A stretch of 45,031 nucleotides of DNA. It comes from an uncultured Prevotellaceae bacterium. Lineage in GTDB: Bacteria; Bacteroidota; Bacteroidia; Bacteroidales; Bacteroidaceae. Shown here in pieces: positions 22,658-32,167 of the stretch. The notes under the pieces are model-generated. The model did no database searches. It had not been told where the DNA came from and worked only from the letters and a program-made list of their open reading frames with translations. A program made the position numbers and the translations under genes. Where the stretch lies: NCBI GenBank assembly GCA_900318795.1, contig ONLU01000017.1:411-45441 (forward strand), given 5' to 3'. How positions within the stretch are numbered: position 1 is the stretch's first letter; each line of letters begins with the position of its first letter.

Positions 22658-24592
22658 ATGCAAAAACTTTTCGTTCCCGGCCGTTTGTGCTTGTTTGGAG
22701 AACACACTGACTGGGCAGGGCATTATCGCACCATGAATGCCGATATCGTGCCTGGAGCTTCTATTGTGACTGGTATTGAACAGGGTATCTACGCAGAAGT
22801 AGAGAAATCTACCATTTTCGAATTGCAAAGTGATGCCCCTGAGATAGCAGAGGTGTGGCATGACTTCTCATGCCGCATGGATGAGTCCGAGTTGAAGAGT
22901 GTGGCCAAGTCTGGTTCGTTCTTCTGCTATTGCGCTGGTGTAGCATCCTACATGTTGGAGTGGTACAAAGTTGGTGGCGTCCGTATTCGTATTACTGATA
23001 TGACCCTGCCCATGAAGAGCGGACTGTCGTCGTCTGCTGCTATCTGTGTCTTGGTTGCGCGCGCGTTCAATTTATTGTATAATCTGAACTTGAATACATT
23101 GGGCGAAATGAATATCGCCTATCTGGGTGAACTCCGCACATCAAGCCGTTGCGGACGTCTGGACCAGGCTTGTGCCTTTGGCGTGAAGCCGAACCTGATG
23201 ACCTTTGACGGTGACGAGATTGAGGTCAAGTCTCTCAATGTCAAGAAACAGCTGTACTGGGTCTTTGCCGATCTTTGTGCTGAAAAGGATACCATCAAGA
23301 TTCTGTCAGACCTGAACAAGGCTTATCCGTTTGCTTCTAATGAGGCTGAGGAAAATCTCCACAAAGCTTTGGGCGAATGGAATCAGGAGATGGTTGAGCG
23401 CGCTGTCAAGTACTTGGCTAATGGTGACCGTGAGTCTCTCGGACGGTTGATGACAGAAGCCGAAGCCATGTTTGACAAGTATGTGGCTCCAATGTCGTCG
23501 GCACTCTGGGCTCCCAAGTTGCACGAGGTGCTTCATGACCCGCAGATACTTCCTATGGTTTATGGAGGTAAGGGAGTTGGTTCGCATGGTGACGGCTCAG
23601 TGCAATTCCTGGCCCGTAGTGAGGAAGACCAGAAAAGACTCATAGAATATCTGAAAGCGAAGGGCTTGAAAGCTTATCCGCTGACGCTTCGCCCTGTACA
23701 CACAGTTCGGAAAGCCATCATTCCTGTGGCAGGTTTTGGCACCCGGCTTTATCCGGCTACCCGTGCGCTGAAGAAAGATTTCTTCCCTATTCCTTGTGCC
23801 GATGGCATGGTGCGACCTGTTATCCTCATTCTATTGGAGGAATTGGTAAAGAGTGGAGTAGAGGAAATTTGTCTGGTGCTGGGCTCTGAAGAGGAACGCA
23901 TGCAGTATACAGAATTTTTTGACCGGCCACTGGGCGAAGACCATCTGCGTAAGTTGAACAGTGAAGCTCAGGAATACGAGAATCGCATTCTTGACATCGG
24001 CAAGCGCCTGCACTATGTCTACCAGCATGAGAAACGAGGCTTCGGACATGCCGTCTATCAGGCAGCACAGTTTGCAAACAACGAACCCGTCTTGCTGTTA
24101 TTGGGCGATACTCTCTATCGCAGCCAGTCGAACAAGCCCTGTGCATTACAGTTGATAGAGGAGTATGAACGCTATAACCAGTTGATGGTCAGCATTCATG
24201 CAGTACCTTTGACCGAGGTGAGCCATTATGGTATTCTGAGTGGTGTGTGGGAGGACAAGGAACGTTCGATTCTCAATGTGTCCGTCATGAACGAGAAACC
24301 CAAGGCTTCGTATGCAGAAGAATTCCTTGGCGTTCGCAATGCCGATGGTGAGAAGGAATACTATAGTGTTTTTGGCCAGTATATCCTGACGCCCGATGTG
24401 TTTGCCCAGTTGGCAGAGGACATACAGAAAGCCGATGCAGAGGGTGACCATCAGCGTGAGATAGAACTGACAGCCGCCCTTGAGGCTGTTCGCCAGAAGA
24501 GCGGCATGATGGGTGTCAGACTGCAGGGTAAGATGTACGATATGGGTAATCCCAATGCCCTGCGGCGCTGTGTAGAAGAGTTTGCTAAATAG
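22658..24592 (+). CDS. Bifunctional GHMP sugar kinase / UTP-sugar-1-phosphate uridylyltransferase
   Basis: The protein has 644 residues and two domains. Residues 1-~350 are a GHMP kinase: PGRLCLFGEHTDW, the ATP loop LPMKSGLSSSAA, and a third motif GGKGVGSHGDGSVQF. Residues ~360-644 are a GalU-type nucleotidyltransferase with AIIPVAGFGTRLYPATRALK, KKDFFPIPCADG and LLLLGDT. A kinase that makes a sugar 1-phosphate joined to a pyrophosphorylase that makes a UDP-sugar would be a complete salvage route, like fucokinase/GDP-fucose pyrophosphorylase but with opposite domain order and probably UTP. The sugar is unknown; glucuronate, galacturonate or galactose are candidates. The start at 22658 lies after the promoter. 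Confidence 0.85.
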   Translation: MQKLFVPGRLCLFGEHTDWAGHYRTMNADIVPGASIVTGIEQGIYAEVEKSTIFELQSDAPEIAEVWHDFSCRMDESELKSVAKSGSFFCYCAGVASYMLEWYKVGGVRIRITDMTLPMKSGLSSSAAICVLVARAFNLLYNLNLNTLGEMNIAYLGELRTSSRCGRLDQACAFGVKPNLMTFDGDEIEVKSLNVKKQLYWVFADLCAEKDTIKILSDLNKAYPFASNEAEENLHKALGEWNQEMVERAVKYLANGDRESLGRLMTEAEAMFDKYVAPMSSALWAPKLHEVLHDPQILPMVYGGKGVGSHGDGSVQFLARSEEDQKRLIEYLKAKGLKAYPLTLRPVHTVRKAIIPVAGFGTRLYPATRALKKDFFPIPCADGMVRPVILILLEELVKSGVEEICLVLGSEEERMQYTEFFDRPLGEDHLRKLNSEAQEYENRILDIGKRLHYVYQHEKRGFGHAVYQAAQFANNEPVLLLLGDTLYRSQSNKPCALQLIEEYERYNQLMVSIHAVPLTEVSHYGILSGVWEDKERSILNVSVMNEKPKASYAEEFLGVRNADGEKEYYSVFGQYILTPDVFAQLAEDIQKADAEGDHQREIELTAALEAVRQKSGMMGVRLQGKMYDMGNPNALRRCVEEFAK

Positions 24593-24606
24593 AATAGCGT
24601 TGAGGT

Positions 24607-25494
24607 TTACCTTTGTGAAGGTTCCTCTGCACGACGTAACAGATACTGGCCGTAGTCATTCTTTATCATGGGCTCGGCCAGTTTCTTTAATTGCTCACTG
24701 TCTATCCAGCCACGCTTATAGGCAATCTCTTCCAAGCAGGCAACCTTGAGTCCCTGACGCTTCTCGATGACTTCGATGAAAGTCGAAGCCTCTGACAATG
24801 AGTCGTGGGTGCCTGTATCAAGCCAGGCAAAACCACGTTGTAGCGTCTGAACCAACAATTTCTTTTGTTGCAGATATTCCTGATTGACTGTAGTAATTTC
24901 TAATTCACCACGTGCTGAAGGCTTAATGTTCTTGGCAATCTCTACTACGCTGTTAGGATAGAAGTAGAGCCCGACAACTGCATAATTGGATTTAGGCTTC
25001 TTGGGCTTCTCCTCAATAGAGAGACAGTTGCCGTCTTTGTCAAATTCTGCCACTCCATAACGCTCAGGGTCGTTGACATAATAGCCGAAAACGGTAGCCA
25101 TACCGTCTCGCTCTGCGTGTGCCACAGCCTGCTTCAGCATGCCAGTGAATCCGCTGCCATAGAAAATGTTGTCTCCTAATACCAGACAAGCACAATCATC
25201 CCCAATAAACTTTTCACCGATGATAAAGGCTTGAGCCAGTCCGTCAGGGGAAGGCTGCTCGGCATACTCGAAACGAACGCCCAGGTCAGAGCCATCTCCT
25301 AACAAACGCTTGAAACCAGGCAGGTCATAGGGTGTCGAGATAATCAGAATCTCGCGAATGCCTGCCAACATCAGCGTTGAGATGGGGTAGTAGATCATTG
25401 GCTTGTCAAAGATGGGAATTAACTGCTTTGATACACCTTTGGTAATTGGATAGAGGCGTGTCCCGCTGCCTCCGGCTAATACGATACCTTTCAT
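24607..25494 (-). CDS. rfbA: Glucose-1-phosphate thymidylyltransferase
   Basis: This 295-residue enzyme makes dTDP-glucose, the first step to dTDP-rhamnose. [20 protein letters not shown] sets the start at 25494, followed by [43 protein letters not shown] and [11 protein letters not shown]. The length equals the RmlA norm. It converges with the kinase/uridylyltransferase gene and is not next to other rml genes here. Confidence 0.97.
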   Translation of the reverse strand: MKGIVLAGGSGTRLYPITKGVSKQLIPIFDKPMIYYPISTLMLAGIREILIISTPYDLPGFKRLLGDGSDLGVRFEYAEQPSPDGLAQAFIIGEKFIGDDCACLVLGDNIFYGSGFTGMLKQAVAHAERDGMATVFGYYVNDPERYGVAEFDKDGNCLSIEEKPKKPKSNYAVVGLYFYPNSVVEIAKNIKPSARGELEITTVNQEYLQQKKLLVQTLQRGFAWLDTGTHDSLSEASTFIEVIEKRQGLKVACLEEIAYKRGWIDSEQLKKLAEPMIKNDYGQYLLRRAEEPSQR

Positions 25495-25524
25495 AATGCT
25501 TTGTTGTTTAATGCTTTTCAGTTG

Positions 25525-25532
25525 CAAAGATA
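25525..25532 (-). promoter_or_regulatory. -7 element of rfbA
   Basis: TATCTTTG on the minus strand lies 30 nt before the ATG at 25494. The -33 box is not clear. Confidence 0.5.
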
Positions 25533-25551
25533 CAACTTTATTCTGAAAACA

Positions 25552-25583
25552 TTTGGTAGATTTGGCAAAAATATCTAATTTTG
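25552..25583 (+). promoter_or_regulatory. Promoter of the secreted phosphodiesterase/lipase pair
   Basis: TTTG (25552-25555), 20 nt, TAATTTTG (25576-25583) is a full consensus promoter, about 38 nt before the ATG at 25622. Confidence 0.75.
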
Positions 25584-25621
25584 CACCTGTTTATGTAATC
25601 TTTAACAGATTTGAAGTGCTT

Positions 25622-26785
25622 ATGAAACATGTTATACGTACGCTATGTGCAACCATATTTTTAATGTCCCAGATGCTATCCTTTGCCCAGCAGGCTGAAC
25701 GGTTTAGCATCAGCACATTGAACGTTGACGGCCTGCCAAAGAAAATCCTTGTTTTCAATGTAAAACCTAATGGTCCAGGCAGCGCAGGTACAGTCCGCAT
25801 TGGCAAGTATCTTTTCCAGAAGAACTATGACCTTATGTTTTTTCAGGAAGATTTTAACTATCATGACGAACTCACAGCCTTTCTGGAAGATAACTACCAG
25901 TTTGACACCTGGAGTGGTGACATAGGCGTGCTGGACGGGGTACATAAGGTAGACCTGTTGCATGCTCAGAACCACCAGTTCGAGTGCGACGGGCTGGGAG
26001 CCTGCTGGAAGAACGGCATCCAAGTGACGGCAGTAACCCGTACTCCGTGGAACGACCATTTCGGTAAGTTCAGCCATGCGGGCGACGAGCTCATCAAGAA
26101 AGGCTTCCGCCGCTATGAGGTGACGCTGGCCGGCGGAACTCGGATAATCGTCTACAACCTGCACATGGATGCAAGTAGCGTCATCGACGAGAAGGAGGGC
26201 AAGGATATGAAGGACCGTGCAGCTCGTCAGGGAGAATACAGACAGGTACGCGAAGACATCATGAACCATTTTGACAATCGTCCCGTCATCATTCTGGGCG
26301 ACCTGAACAGTTACCATAGCCGTGAGAAAATCAAGGAGAACTTTATTGATGTCATCAATGCCACAGGTCTGGCCGAGGCTCACGATGTATGGATAGAGGT
26401 GGAGAAGAAAGGGCAGTATCCTACTGGCCAGCAAGAGCCAATTTACTCAGAGACGGAAGACAGACTGCTGGAAGGAGAGTCCAGGGACAAGATTATCTAC
26501 ATCAACCCTGTGAATGGCCCGAAACTCAAGCCGCTGACCTATCTGCTCGACACTGAGGGCTATCAACGTAACGGCAAGTTCATGGGCGACCACATTCCCG
26601 TGGCTGCAACGTTTGAAATTCTTGGAGGAGCCAAGACGGCTCTTCAGAATTTGCAGGCAGAACAACAGGACGACTCTGCCGTTGAGTTCTACAACCTGAA
26701 AGGTCAGCATATTGATCAGCCTGACAAGGGTATCTATATTGAGCGCAAAGGCAAGGATGCCCATAAACGTGTTATTAAAAAGTAA
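25622..26785 (+). CDS. Secreted endonuclease/exonuclease/phosphatase-fold protein
   Basis: This 387-residue protein has a signal peptide ending near SQMLSFAQQ. The EEP fold appears as ISTLNVDGLPKK, MFFQEDFNYHD, NLHMDASS, VIILGDLNSYHSR and GDHIPVAATFEI, covering the catalytic Glu, His, Asp/Asn and final His. This superfamily contains sphingomyelinases, phosphodiesterases and DNases; the target here is uncertain, though lipid headgroups are plausible given the lipase-like gene next door. The last ~35 residues (VEFYNLKGQHIDQPDKGIYI) form the same kind of tail as in the pectate lyase. The start was placed after the promoter. Confidence 0.8.
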   Translation: MKHVIRTLCATIFLMSQMLSFAQQAERFSISTLNVDGLPKKILVFNVKPNGPGSAGTVRIGKYLFQKNYDLMFFQEDFNYHDELTAFLEDNYQFDTWSGDIGVLDGVHKVDLLHAQNHQFECDGLGACWKNGIQVTAVTRTPWNDHFGKFSHAGDELIKKGFRRYEVTLAGGTRIIVYNLHMDASSVIDEKEGKDMKDRAARQGEYRQVREDIMNHFDNRPVIILGDLNSYHSREKIKENFIDVINATGLAEAHDVWIEVEKKGQYPTGQQEPIYSETEDRLLEGESRDKIIYINPVNGPKLKPLTYLLDTEGYQRNGKFMGDHIPVAATFEILGGAKTALQNLQAEQQDDSAVEFYNLKGQHIDQPDKGIYIERKGKDAHKRVIKK

Positions 26786-26787
26786 AG

Positions 26788-28482
26788 ATGGCTATGAAAA
26801 AGATATTGATAACTCTATTAATGATTCTTGTCGCAGCGCTTAACGTTGCCGCACAGGGCGTAACCTATAAAATACTCCACGAGAATAATGACACCACCGT
26901 CAAGTGCAACGTAGAAGGATTCTCGCTGGGCTCGCGTGCCGTCCGCCACATCGTCTACGAGTATCCCTCGACCGATGCCGACGGCAAGCCTGTCACCATC
27001 AGTGGCATCGTGATGGTGCCTTCCGACGTTGACAAAGGCGAGGTGCCTTGCGATGGCATCATTCTGTTCAATCACGCCACACTTGGCTCGCTGGAGGACG
27101 CTCCCTCGCAGGGAGGACTGGTTTTCCCCAGTGGCCTGTTGGCCAATCCGCTGAAGCCTAACTACATTGTGGTGATGAGTGACTACATTGGCTTTGGATC
27201 GTCGAAGGACCACCCTTATGAGTACCTCTGTGGACACACCAATGGTCGTAACTCGCTGGATGGTCTGCTGGCCGCCCGCCAGATGCTGACGGACAAGAAT
27301 ATACCTATGGGTAAATACCTTTTCAACGTAGGCTTCTCGCAGGGTGGCACGGAAGCGATGTATATTGCCAAGCTGCGCGATACTGAGGAAAAGTATAAGA
27401 ATATCCATTTCGACAAGACCTTTGCCGGTGGCGGTGTGCTGGACATTGAGAAAGCTTACTCCGAGTATGTCAGGCTGGACAAGGCCGATGCCATGAGCGA
27501 CATCGCCATCATGCTTATCTCGGTCAATGAGAACTATCACCTCGGCATTGACTACAAGGACTTGTTCAACGAGCCCTTTGCCTCTCATGTGCAAGAGTTT
27601 CTGGAGAAGAAAGATAAGGACGTGCTGAGAAAGTATGGTGTTGCCGATCTTGACTCGCTCCACCAGCTGCTCACTCCTGCCTATATGGATTTGGAAAGCG
27701 AGCCAGCCAAGAAACTGATGGCTAAGCTGGCAGAAATCAAGATATCCAATGGCTGGACACCTGACCTGACGCAGAAATACTTCATTGCGCACAGTCGCCA
27801 CGACAACTATGTGCCCGTACAGTGTTCGCGCAGTTTGCTGACCTGGATGGAGGATCAGGGTTTCAAACCCAGTGTCGTGCCCGGTAAGACCAATCTGCAA
27901 ACCAACATGCTGATATTCAAGCTGAAGCACCAGCCTTCCGCTATTGTATGGGGCATTCAGACCATGGCAGCCATTCAGTTCTGGCCCGTTGCCTACTACG
28001 AGGGTGGATTGAATCGTTTCTACTATGATGCCGTCAAGGATATGAACTTGATGAAGCTGATTAAACTGCTGGAGAGCTTGGGCATCGACCTGCGCAAGAT
28101 TATCAAGAATGGCGGTTTGGCATCTGCCATGCATAATAGGGCAGGTTCAGTTGAGACGGTCATAGATAATATATTAAATCTTATTCCCAATGCTGTTGAC
28201 GCACTGAGCAAGGTTGACCTGACTCCGAGGGATGTGGCACAGATGTTGGCAGACTCTGGCGTTACAACTGCTGATCTTGTGGAAGTAGCAGCATATCTGT
28301 TATCAGGTCTTTTGTCGGATTCCGAGAATGACGTGTATGCTCCTGCTCTCCAGCAGTTGGGAGAAAAGACAGAGGCTCCCCTCTATCTGCTGAAATACTA
28401 TGAAAAGACATTGGCCGACTGGCTGTTGCTAGGCGGCATTGATGTCGAGTACAGTCAGTGGGGCTGGGGCCTTACAGAATGA
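26788..28482 (+). CDS. Secreted alpha/beta hydrolase, lipase/esterase-like
   Basis: This 564-residue protein starts with a signal peptide (MKKILITLLMILVAALNVAAQ after MA). It has an alpha/beta fold with the nucleophile elbow VGFSQGG, an upstream GIILFNHATLG, VVMSDYIGFGSS, and a later HSRHDNYVPVQ segment that probably carries the acid residue. Bacterial secretory lipases with this pattern act on lipids or esters. The last ~150 residues are less recognisable. The start lies 2 nt after the previous stop, so the two genes are coupled. Confidence 0.75.
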   Translation: MAMKKILITLLMILVAALNVAAQGVTYKILHENNDTTVKCNVEGFSLGSRAVRHIVYEYPSTDADGKPVTISGIVMVPSDVDKGEVPCDGIILFNHATLGSLEDAPSQGGLVFPSGLLANPLKPNYIVVMSDYIGFGSSKDHPYEYLCGHTNGRNSLDGLLAARQMLTDKNIPMGKYLFNVGFSQGGTEAMYIAKLRDTEEKYKNIHFDKTFAGGGVLDIEKAYSEYVRLDKADAMSDIAIMLISVNENYHLGIDYKDLFNEPFASHVQEFLEKKDKDVLRKYGVADLDSLHQLLTPAYMDLESEPAKKLMAKLAEIKISNGWTPDLTQKYFIAHSRHDNYVPVQCSRSLLTWMEDQGFKPSVVPGKTNLQTNMLIFKLKHQPSAIVWGIQTMAAIQFWPVAYYEGGLNRFYYDAVKDMNLMKLIKLLESLGIDLRKIIKNGGLASAMHNRAGSVETVIDNILNLIPNAVDALSKVDLTPRDVAQMLADSGVTTADLVEVAAYLLSGLLSDSENDVYAPALQQLGEKTEAPLYLLKYYEKTLADWLLLGGIDVEYSQWGWGLTE

Positions 28483-28508
28483 TTATTAAATTGTAAAATT
28501 ATAAAGAT

Positions 28509-29129
28509 ATGAGTTTTTTGAATAAACTATTTGGAAAAAAGGAGGAAGAACAACAGAAGGCTGGAGGAATGGAAGACTTCATGACCCTTATTCGTGTATA
28601 TTTTCAGGCTTGTATGGCCGCTGACCTGGGCATCTCGAATCTGGCAGCATTGCCTGACCTGCGTGTGTTCAAGGCCACACTGAAGGTGCCGACACAGAAT
28701 AATCGTCTTGGACTGGCCGAGAAATCGCGTTGCAACAAGATGCTGAAGGAACTCTATCAAATGGACGACGACTTTACTAAAGAGATTGATTCCAGCATTC
28801 GCAAACGTTGCAAAAAGCCACAGGACGTACAGACCTACATGTACCAGTTCTCAGGTTTTACACAGGACCTGATGATGCTCACGGGAAACCTCATGAAGTT
28901 TAAACTCCGTCTGCCCAGTTTCTTTAAGAGTGCTATCCGCACCATGACCGAAAAGACTGTCAATGACATTTTTAACAAGAACGACTTCACGGATCCAGGA
29001 GTTATGAAAACCGTTGTGGCCATTCGCCAGTATGCTCAGAAACTGGGTTTTTCGCAGCAGTGGACCACCAATTTCGTCTACCGTGTCGTCATGCTTGCCA
29101 AAAAGGAGAAACAGCCTAAAGGAGAGTAA
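28509..29129 (+). CDS. Conserved hypothetical cytosolic protein
   Basis: I do not recognise this 206-residue protein. It begins MSFLNKLFGKKEEEQQKAGG, a basic amphipathic start that could touch the membrane, followed by a helical, Lys-rich body with no signal peptide or transmembrane segment. It follows the hydrolase gene by 26 nt and has no promoter of its own in that gap. The next operon has a separate -7 box. Composition matches its neighbours. Confidence 0.75.
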   Translation: MSFLNKLFGKKEEEQQKAGGMEDFMTLIRVYFQACMAADLGISNLAALPDLRVFKATLKVPTQNNRLGLAEKSRCNKMLKELYQMDDDFTKEIDSSIRKRCKKPQDVQTYMYQFSGFTQDLMMLTGNLMKFKLRLPSFFKSAIRTMTEKTVNDIFNKNDFTDPGVMKTVVAIRQYAQKLGFSQQWTTNFVYRVVMLAKKEKQPKGE

Positions 29130-29192
29130 GAACTGAGAATTAAAAAATATTAAAATAGTGGGAGTTATGCCGCTGTTTTGATATTTTTACTT

Positions 29193-29200
29193 TACCTTTG
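29193..29200 (+). promoter_or_regulatory. -7 element of the ZapB-like/zapA/rny operon
   Basis: TACCTTTG lies 19 nt before the ATG at 29220. No clear -33 box. Confidence 0.55.
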
Positions 29201-29219
29201 TACAGAAAAGTGAAGCGTA

Positions 29220-29519
29220 ATGACGGCTAACGAGAAAACAATAGCAACGTTTGAAACTCGCATCAGGCAAATGATTCTCCGTTTTCAGCAGCTGAAGAAG
29301 GAGAACCAGCAACTTGTTGAAGCAGTGAAGAAGAACGAGCAGGACCTCAAGGACTTGCAGGCAAAGTTAGATCAACAGCAGTCCGACTACCAATCACTTA
29401 AGATGGCTAAGATGATCGAGATTACAGATGGCGACCTCAGTGGAGCCAAGGAACGGTTGTCAAAGCTTATACGCGACGTCAACAAGTGCATTGCAATCCT
29501 AAGCGATGAAAATCAATAA
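29220..29519 (+). CDS. Small coiled-coil protein, ZapB-like position
   Basis: This 99-residue protein is a continuous heptad-rich coil from about residue 8 to 70 (RFQQLKKENQQLVEAVKKNE). A conserved-looking end follows (GDLSGAKERLSKLIRDVNKC). Size, coil and placement 12 nt before zapA point to a division-associated partner of the ZapA/FtsZ ring. Sequence alone cannot prove ZapB homology, because short coils are easily matched by chance. Confidence 0.7.
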   Translation: MTANEKTIATFETRIRQMILRFQQLKKENQQLVEAVKKNEQDLKDLQAKLDQQQSDYQSLKMAKMIEITDGDLSGAKERLSKLIRDVNKCIAILSDENQ

Positions 29520-29531
29520 GGAGAACAGGCT

Positions 29532-29843
29532 ATGGCAGAACAGAACAAGGACAGACTACATATCAGGCTGCACGTTTATGACGAGGAAATAGAAGTCGTC
29601 ATCAACCGCGAAGACGAAGAGTACTATCGCAGTGCAGCAAAACTCATTACCGAGCGATACAATGGCTACGCTCAGCGATTCAAGGGCCGCAAGACTGACC
29701 ACACGATTGCATTGATGACCCTTGTCGACATAGCCTTGACGTATCAGAAGGAGCGTGCCAGCAATGACACCTTGCCCTACGATAATGTTCTTGCCCGTTT
29801 GACGTCAGAAATCGAGGCCGTCCTCGGTGAGCAGAAAACGTAA
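29532..29843 (+). CDS. zapA: Cell division protein ZapA
   Basis: This 103-residue protein fits ZapA: an N-terminal strand region (LHIRLHVYDEEIEVVINRED), EEYYRSAAKLITERYNGYAQRF and a C-terminal helix (ALMTLVDIALTYQKE). ZapA tetramers bundle FtsZ filaments. It lies between the coiled-coil gene and rny, 38 nt before the latter. In many bacteria a 6S RNA follows zapA, but the gap here is too short. Confidence 0.88.
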   Translation: MAEQNKDRLHIRLHVYDEEIEVVINREDEEYYRSAAKLITERYNGYAQRFKGRKTDHTIALMTLVDIALTYQKERASNDTLPYDNVLARLTSEIEAVLGEQKT

Positions 29844-29880
29844 GGCATAAGAACATTAATTCAATATATATTACACATTT

Positions 29881-31422
29881 ATGAACATTATTGTTGGTAT
29901 TATTTTAATCGTGGCGGCCCTTATCATTGGTGGCCTCTGCGGGTTTATGATTTTCCGTTTTGTTATCAAAGGAAAATATAATGACATGATTGGTGCCGCC
30001 AAGAAGGAGGCCGAAGTTATTAAAGAGAAGAAACTGCTCGAAGTCAAGGAGAAGTTCCTCAACAAAAAAGCCGAACTGGAGAAAGAAGTGCAGCAGCGTA
30101 ATCAGCACATCCAGCAGAGCGAGAACAAGTTGAAGCAGCGTGAGATTTCGCTCAATCAGCGTCAGGAGGAATTGGGACGTCGCAAAAACGATCTTGACAA
30201 TCAGCAGAACCGCATCGACAACGAGAAGAAGTTGCTCGCTATGAAGCAGGAAGAGCTTGAAAAGATGCAGCTTCAGGAGCGTGCCAAGCTTGAAGAACTC
30301 TCTGGACTCTCTGCAGACGAGGCAAAAACTCGTTTGGTAGAGTCGATGAAAGACGAAGCCAAGACAGATGCAGCTGCCTACATCAATGAAATCATGGATG
30401 AGGCTAAACTCAATGCCAATGCCCAGGCTAAGAAGATTATCATTCAGACCATCCAGCGTGTGGCCACTGAGACAGCAGTGGAAAACTCTGTTTCCGTGTT
30501 CCATATTGACAACGACGATGTAAAAGGTCGTGTGATTGGTCGTGAGGGTCGTAATATCCGTGCCTTGGAGGCTGCCTGCGGTGTTGAAATCGTAGTAGAC
30601 GACACCCCGGAGGCCATCGTCATCTCTGCTTTCGACCCCATTCGCCGTGAGACTTGCCGTTTGGCACTCCACCAGTTGGTGGCCGACGGACGCATCCATC
30701 CAGCTCGTATCGAAGAGGTGGTTGCCAAAGTTAAGAAACAGCTTGAGAATGAAATTATCGAGACCGGTAAACGTACTACCATCGACCTCGGTATACATGG
30801 TTTGCATCCAGAACTCATCCGCATTATCGGTAAGATGAAATACCGTTCCTCTTATGGTCAGAATCTGTTGCAACACGCTCGCGAGACTGCTAACCTCTGT
30901 GCCGTCATGGCCTCAGAACTTGGTTTGAACCCCAAGAAGGCTAAGCGCGCAGGGTTGTTGCACGATATTGGTAAGGTACCCGATGAGGAGAGTGAACTGC
31001 CCCACGCACTTTATGGCGCCAAGATTGCAGAGAAGTATAAGGAAAAGCCCGATATCTGCAACGCCATCGGTGCCCACCACGACGAAATGGAGATGCAGAC
31101 CCTGCTGGCTCCCATCGTACAGATTTGTGACGCTATCTCTGGTGCTCGTCCTGGTGCCCGTCGTGAAATCGTTGAGGCTTATATCAAGCGTCTGAACGAT
31201 CTTGAGGCCATTGCTATGAGCTATCCAGGCGTAACGAAAACCTATGCCATTCAGGCAGGTCGCGAACTGCGCGTCATCGTCGGTGCCGACAAGATGGACG
31301 ATGCAGAGACCGAGGCACTGAGCGGACAGATTGCATCCAAGATTCAGAACGAGATGACCTATCCCGGTCAGGTCAAGATTACTGTCATCCGCGAGACTCG
31401 CAGTGTTGCATATGCCAAGTAA
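29881..31422 (+). CDS. rny: Ribonuclease Y
   Basis: This 513-residue membrane-anchored endoribonuclease starts mRNA decay. It has one N-terminal membrane helix ([21 protein letters not shown]), a long coiled coil to about residue 200, a KH domain ([20 protein letters not shown]), and an HD domain ([17 protein letters not shown], then GAHHDEMEM). The length and order match the family. A strong terminator follows. Confidence 0.97.
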   Translation: MNIIVGIILIVAALIIGGLCGFMIFRFVIKGKYNDMIGAAKKEAEVIKEKKLLEVKEKFLNKKAELEKEVQQRNQHIQQSENKLKQREISLNQRQEELGRRKNDLDNQQNRIDNEKKLLAMKQEELEKMQLQERAKLEELSGLSADEAKTRLVESMKDEAKTDAAAYINEIMDEAKLNANAQAKKIIIQTIQRVATETAVENSVSVFHIDNDDVKGRVIGREGRNIRALEAACGVEIVVDDTPEAIVISAFDPIRRETCRLALHQLVADGRIHPARIEEVVAKVKKQLENEIIETGKRTTIDLGIHGLHPELIRIIGKMKYRSSYGQNLLQHARETANLCAVMASELGLNPKKAKRAGLLHDIGKVPDEESELPHALYGAKIAEKYKEKPDICNAIGAHHDEMEMQTLLAPIVQICDAISGARPGARREIVEAYIKRLNDLEAIAMSYPGVTKTYAIQAGRELRVIVGADKMDDAETEALSGQIASKIQNEMTYPGQVKITVIRETRSVAYAK

Positions 31423-31446
31423 ACTTTCGGATATTCTGAAACCTAT

Positions 31447-31485
31447 AAAGCACCCAACCTGCCGCAAGGTATGTTGGGTGCTTTT
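31447..31485 (+). terminator. Terminator of the rny operon
   Basis: AAAGCACCCAAC pairs with GTTGGGTGCTTT around a 14-nt loop and ends in TTTT, 25 nt after the rny stop. Confidence 0.9.
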
Positions 31486-31552
31486 GCTAGTAATGGGGTA
31501 AACTTTTTTCAGAATTTGTTAGCAATTGTGAGGATTATTAGAATTTATTGCT

Positions 31553-31560
31553 TAACTTTG
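31553..31560 (+). promoter_or_regulatory. -7 element of the DUF4251 gene, leaderless arrangement
   Basis: TAACTTTG ends 5 nt before the ATG at 31566, so transcription would start at or next to the start codon. Confidence 0.6.
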
Positions 31561-31565
31561 CAGTC

Positions 31566-32045
31566 ATGAAGAGACAAGGATTACTGTCTGCTGTCGCTGT
31601 AGTTGTGCTTGGATTGTTGACCGCATGTAGCACGATGACTGCTGCCGAACGGGCCGAGAAGGCTTTGGCGGTGGAGAGAGCACTGGCATCTCGTCACTAT
31701 GTGGTAGATGTACAGATGATGTATCCCCGCAGTGGACGGGCAGTTAATGTGAGCAGCAACTATTCACTTGAGATTAAGGGCGATACGGTAGTGTCATATC
31801 TGCCTTATTTCGGGCGGGCTTTTAGCATTCCGTACGGTGGAGGCAAGGCCTTTAACTTCTCGGCCCCTATCATCAGTTATGAGTCGGCGAGTGACCAAAA
31901 AGGAAAAACCTATGTCAGGCTGGTCACCGACAATGAGGAGGATGTCATCACGTTCCAGTTGGAGATATTCGACAATGGTCAGACTACTATTGACGTACAG
32001 GCCCGCGAGCGTGAACCGATAACCTACAGCGGAGAGTTGGAATAA
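31566..32045 (+). CDS. DUF4251-family lipoprotein
   Basis: This 159-residue protein has a lipobox (VVLGLLTACST), so the mature protein should begin at Cys and be lipid-anchored. The rest matches the Bacteroidetes DUF4251 pattern: a helix rich in Glu/Ala, then beta strands with GDTVVSYLPYFGRAFSIPYG and an end of the ITFQLEIFDNGQTTIDV type. The role is unknown. The start at 31566 sits right behind the -7 box; the frame is open 18 nt further up. Confidence 0.85.
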   Translation: MKRQGLLSAVAVVVLGLLTACSTMTAAERAEKALAVERALASRHYVVDVQMMYPRSGRAVNVSSNYSLEIKGDTVVSYLPYFGRAFSIPYGGGKAFNFSAPIISYESASDQKGKTYVRLVTDNEEDVITFQLEIFDNGQTTIDVQAREREPITYSGELE

Positions 32046-32080
32046 TGAGATCTGACAAAACCAAATACTAGCAATTGCTT

Positions 32081-32164
32081 ATGGATTTACTTCATATCAT
32101 CGCAGTAGTCATCCTCGTCGTAGCCGGCGTGGTCATCTACATCAACAAAAGGAAAAACGGTTAA
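32081..32164 (+). CDS. 27-residue putative membrane miniprotein
   Basis: MDLLHIIAVVILVVAGVVIY is a single hydrophobic helix, followed by the basic end INKRKNG. It lies 35 nt after the DUF4251 gene and stops 3 nt before the convergent GH78 stop. No clear ribosome-binding site is seen. Helix plus positive cytosolic end is typical of real small membrane proteins. Confidence 0.4.
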   Translation: MDLLHIIAVVILVVAGVVIYINKRKNG

Positions 32165-32167
32165 ACT

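Noticed and set aside
26818-28134. 438-codon minus-strand ORF opposite the hydrolase gene
   Set aside because: Shadow frame; composition (His, Val, Gln rich) typical of antisense translation.
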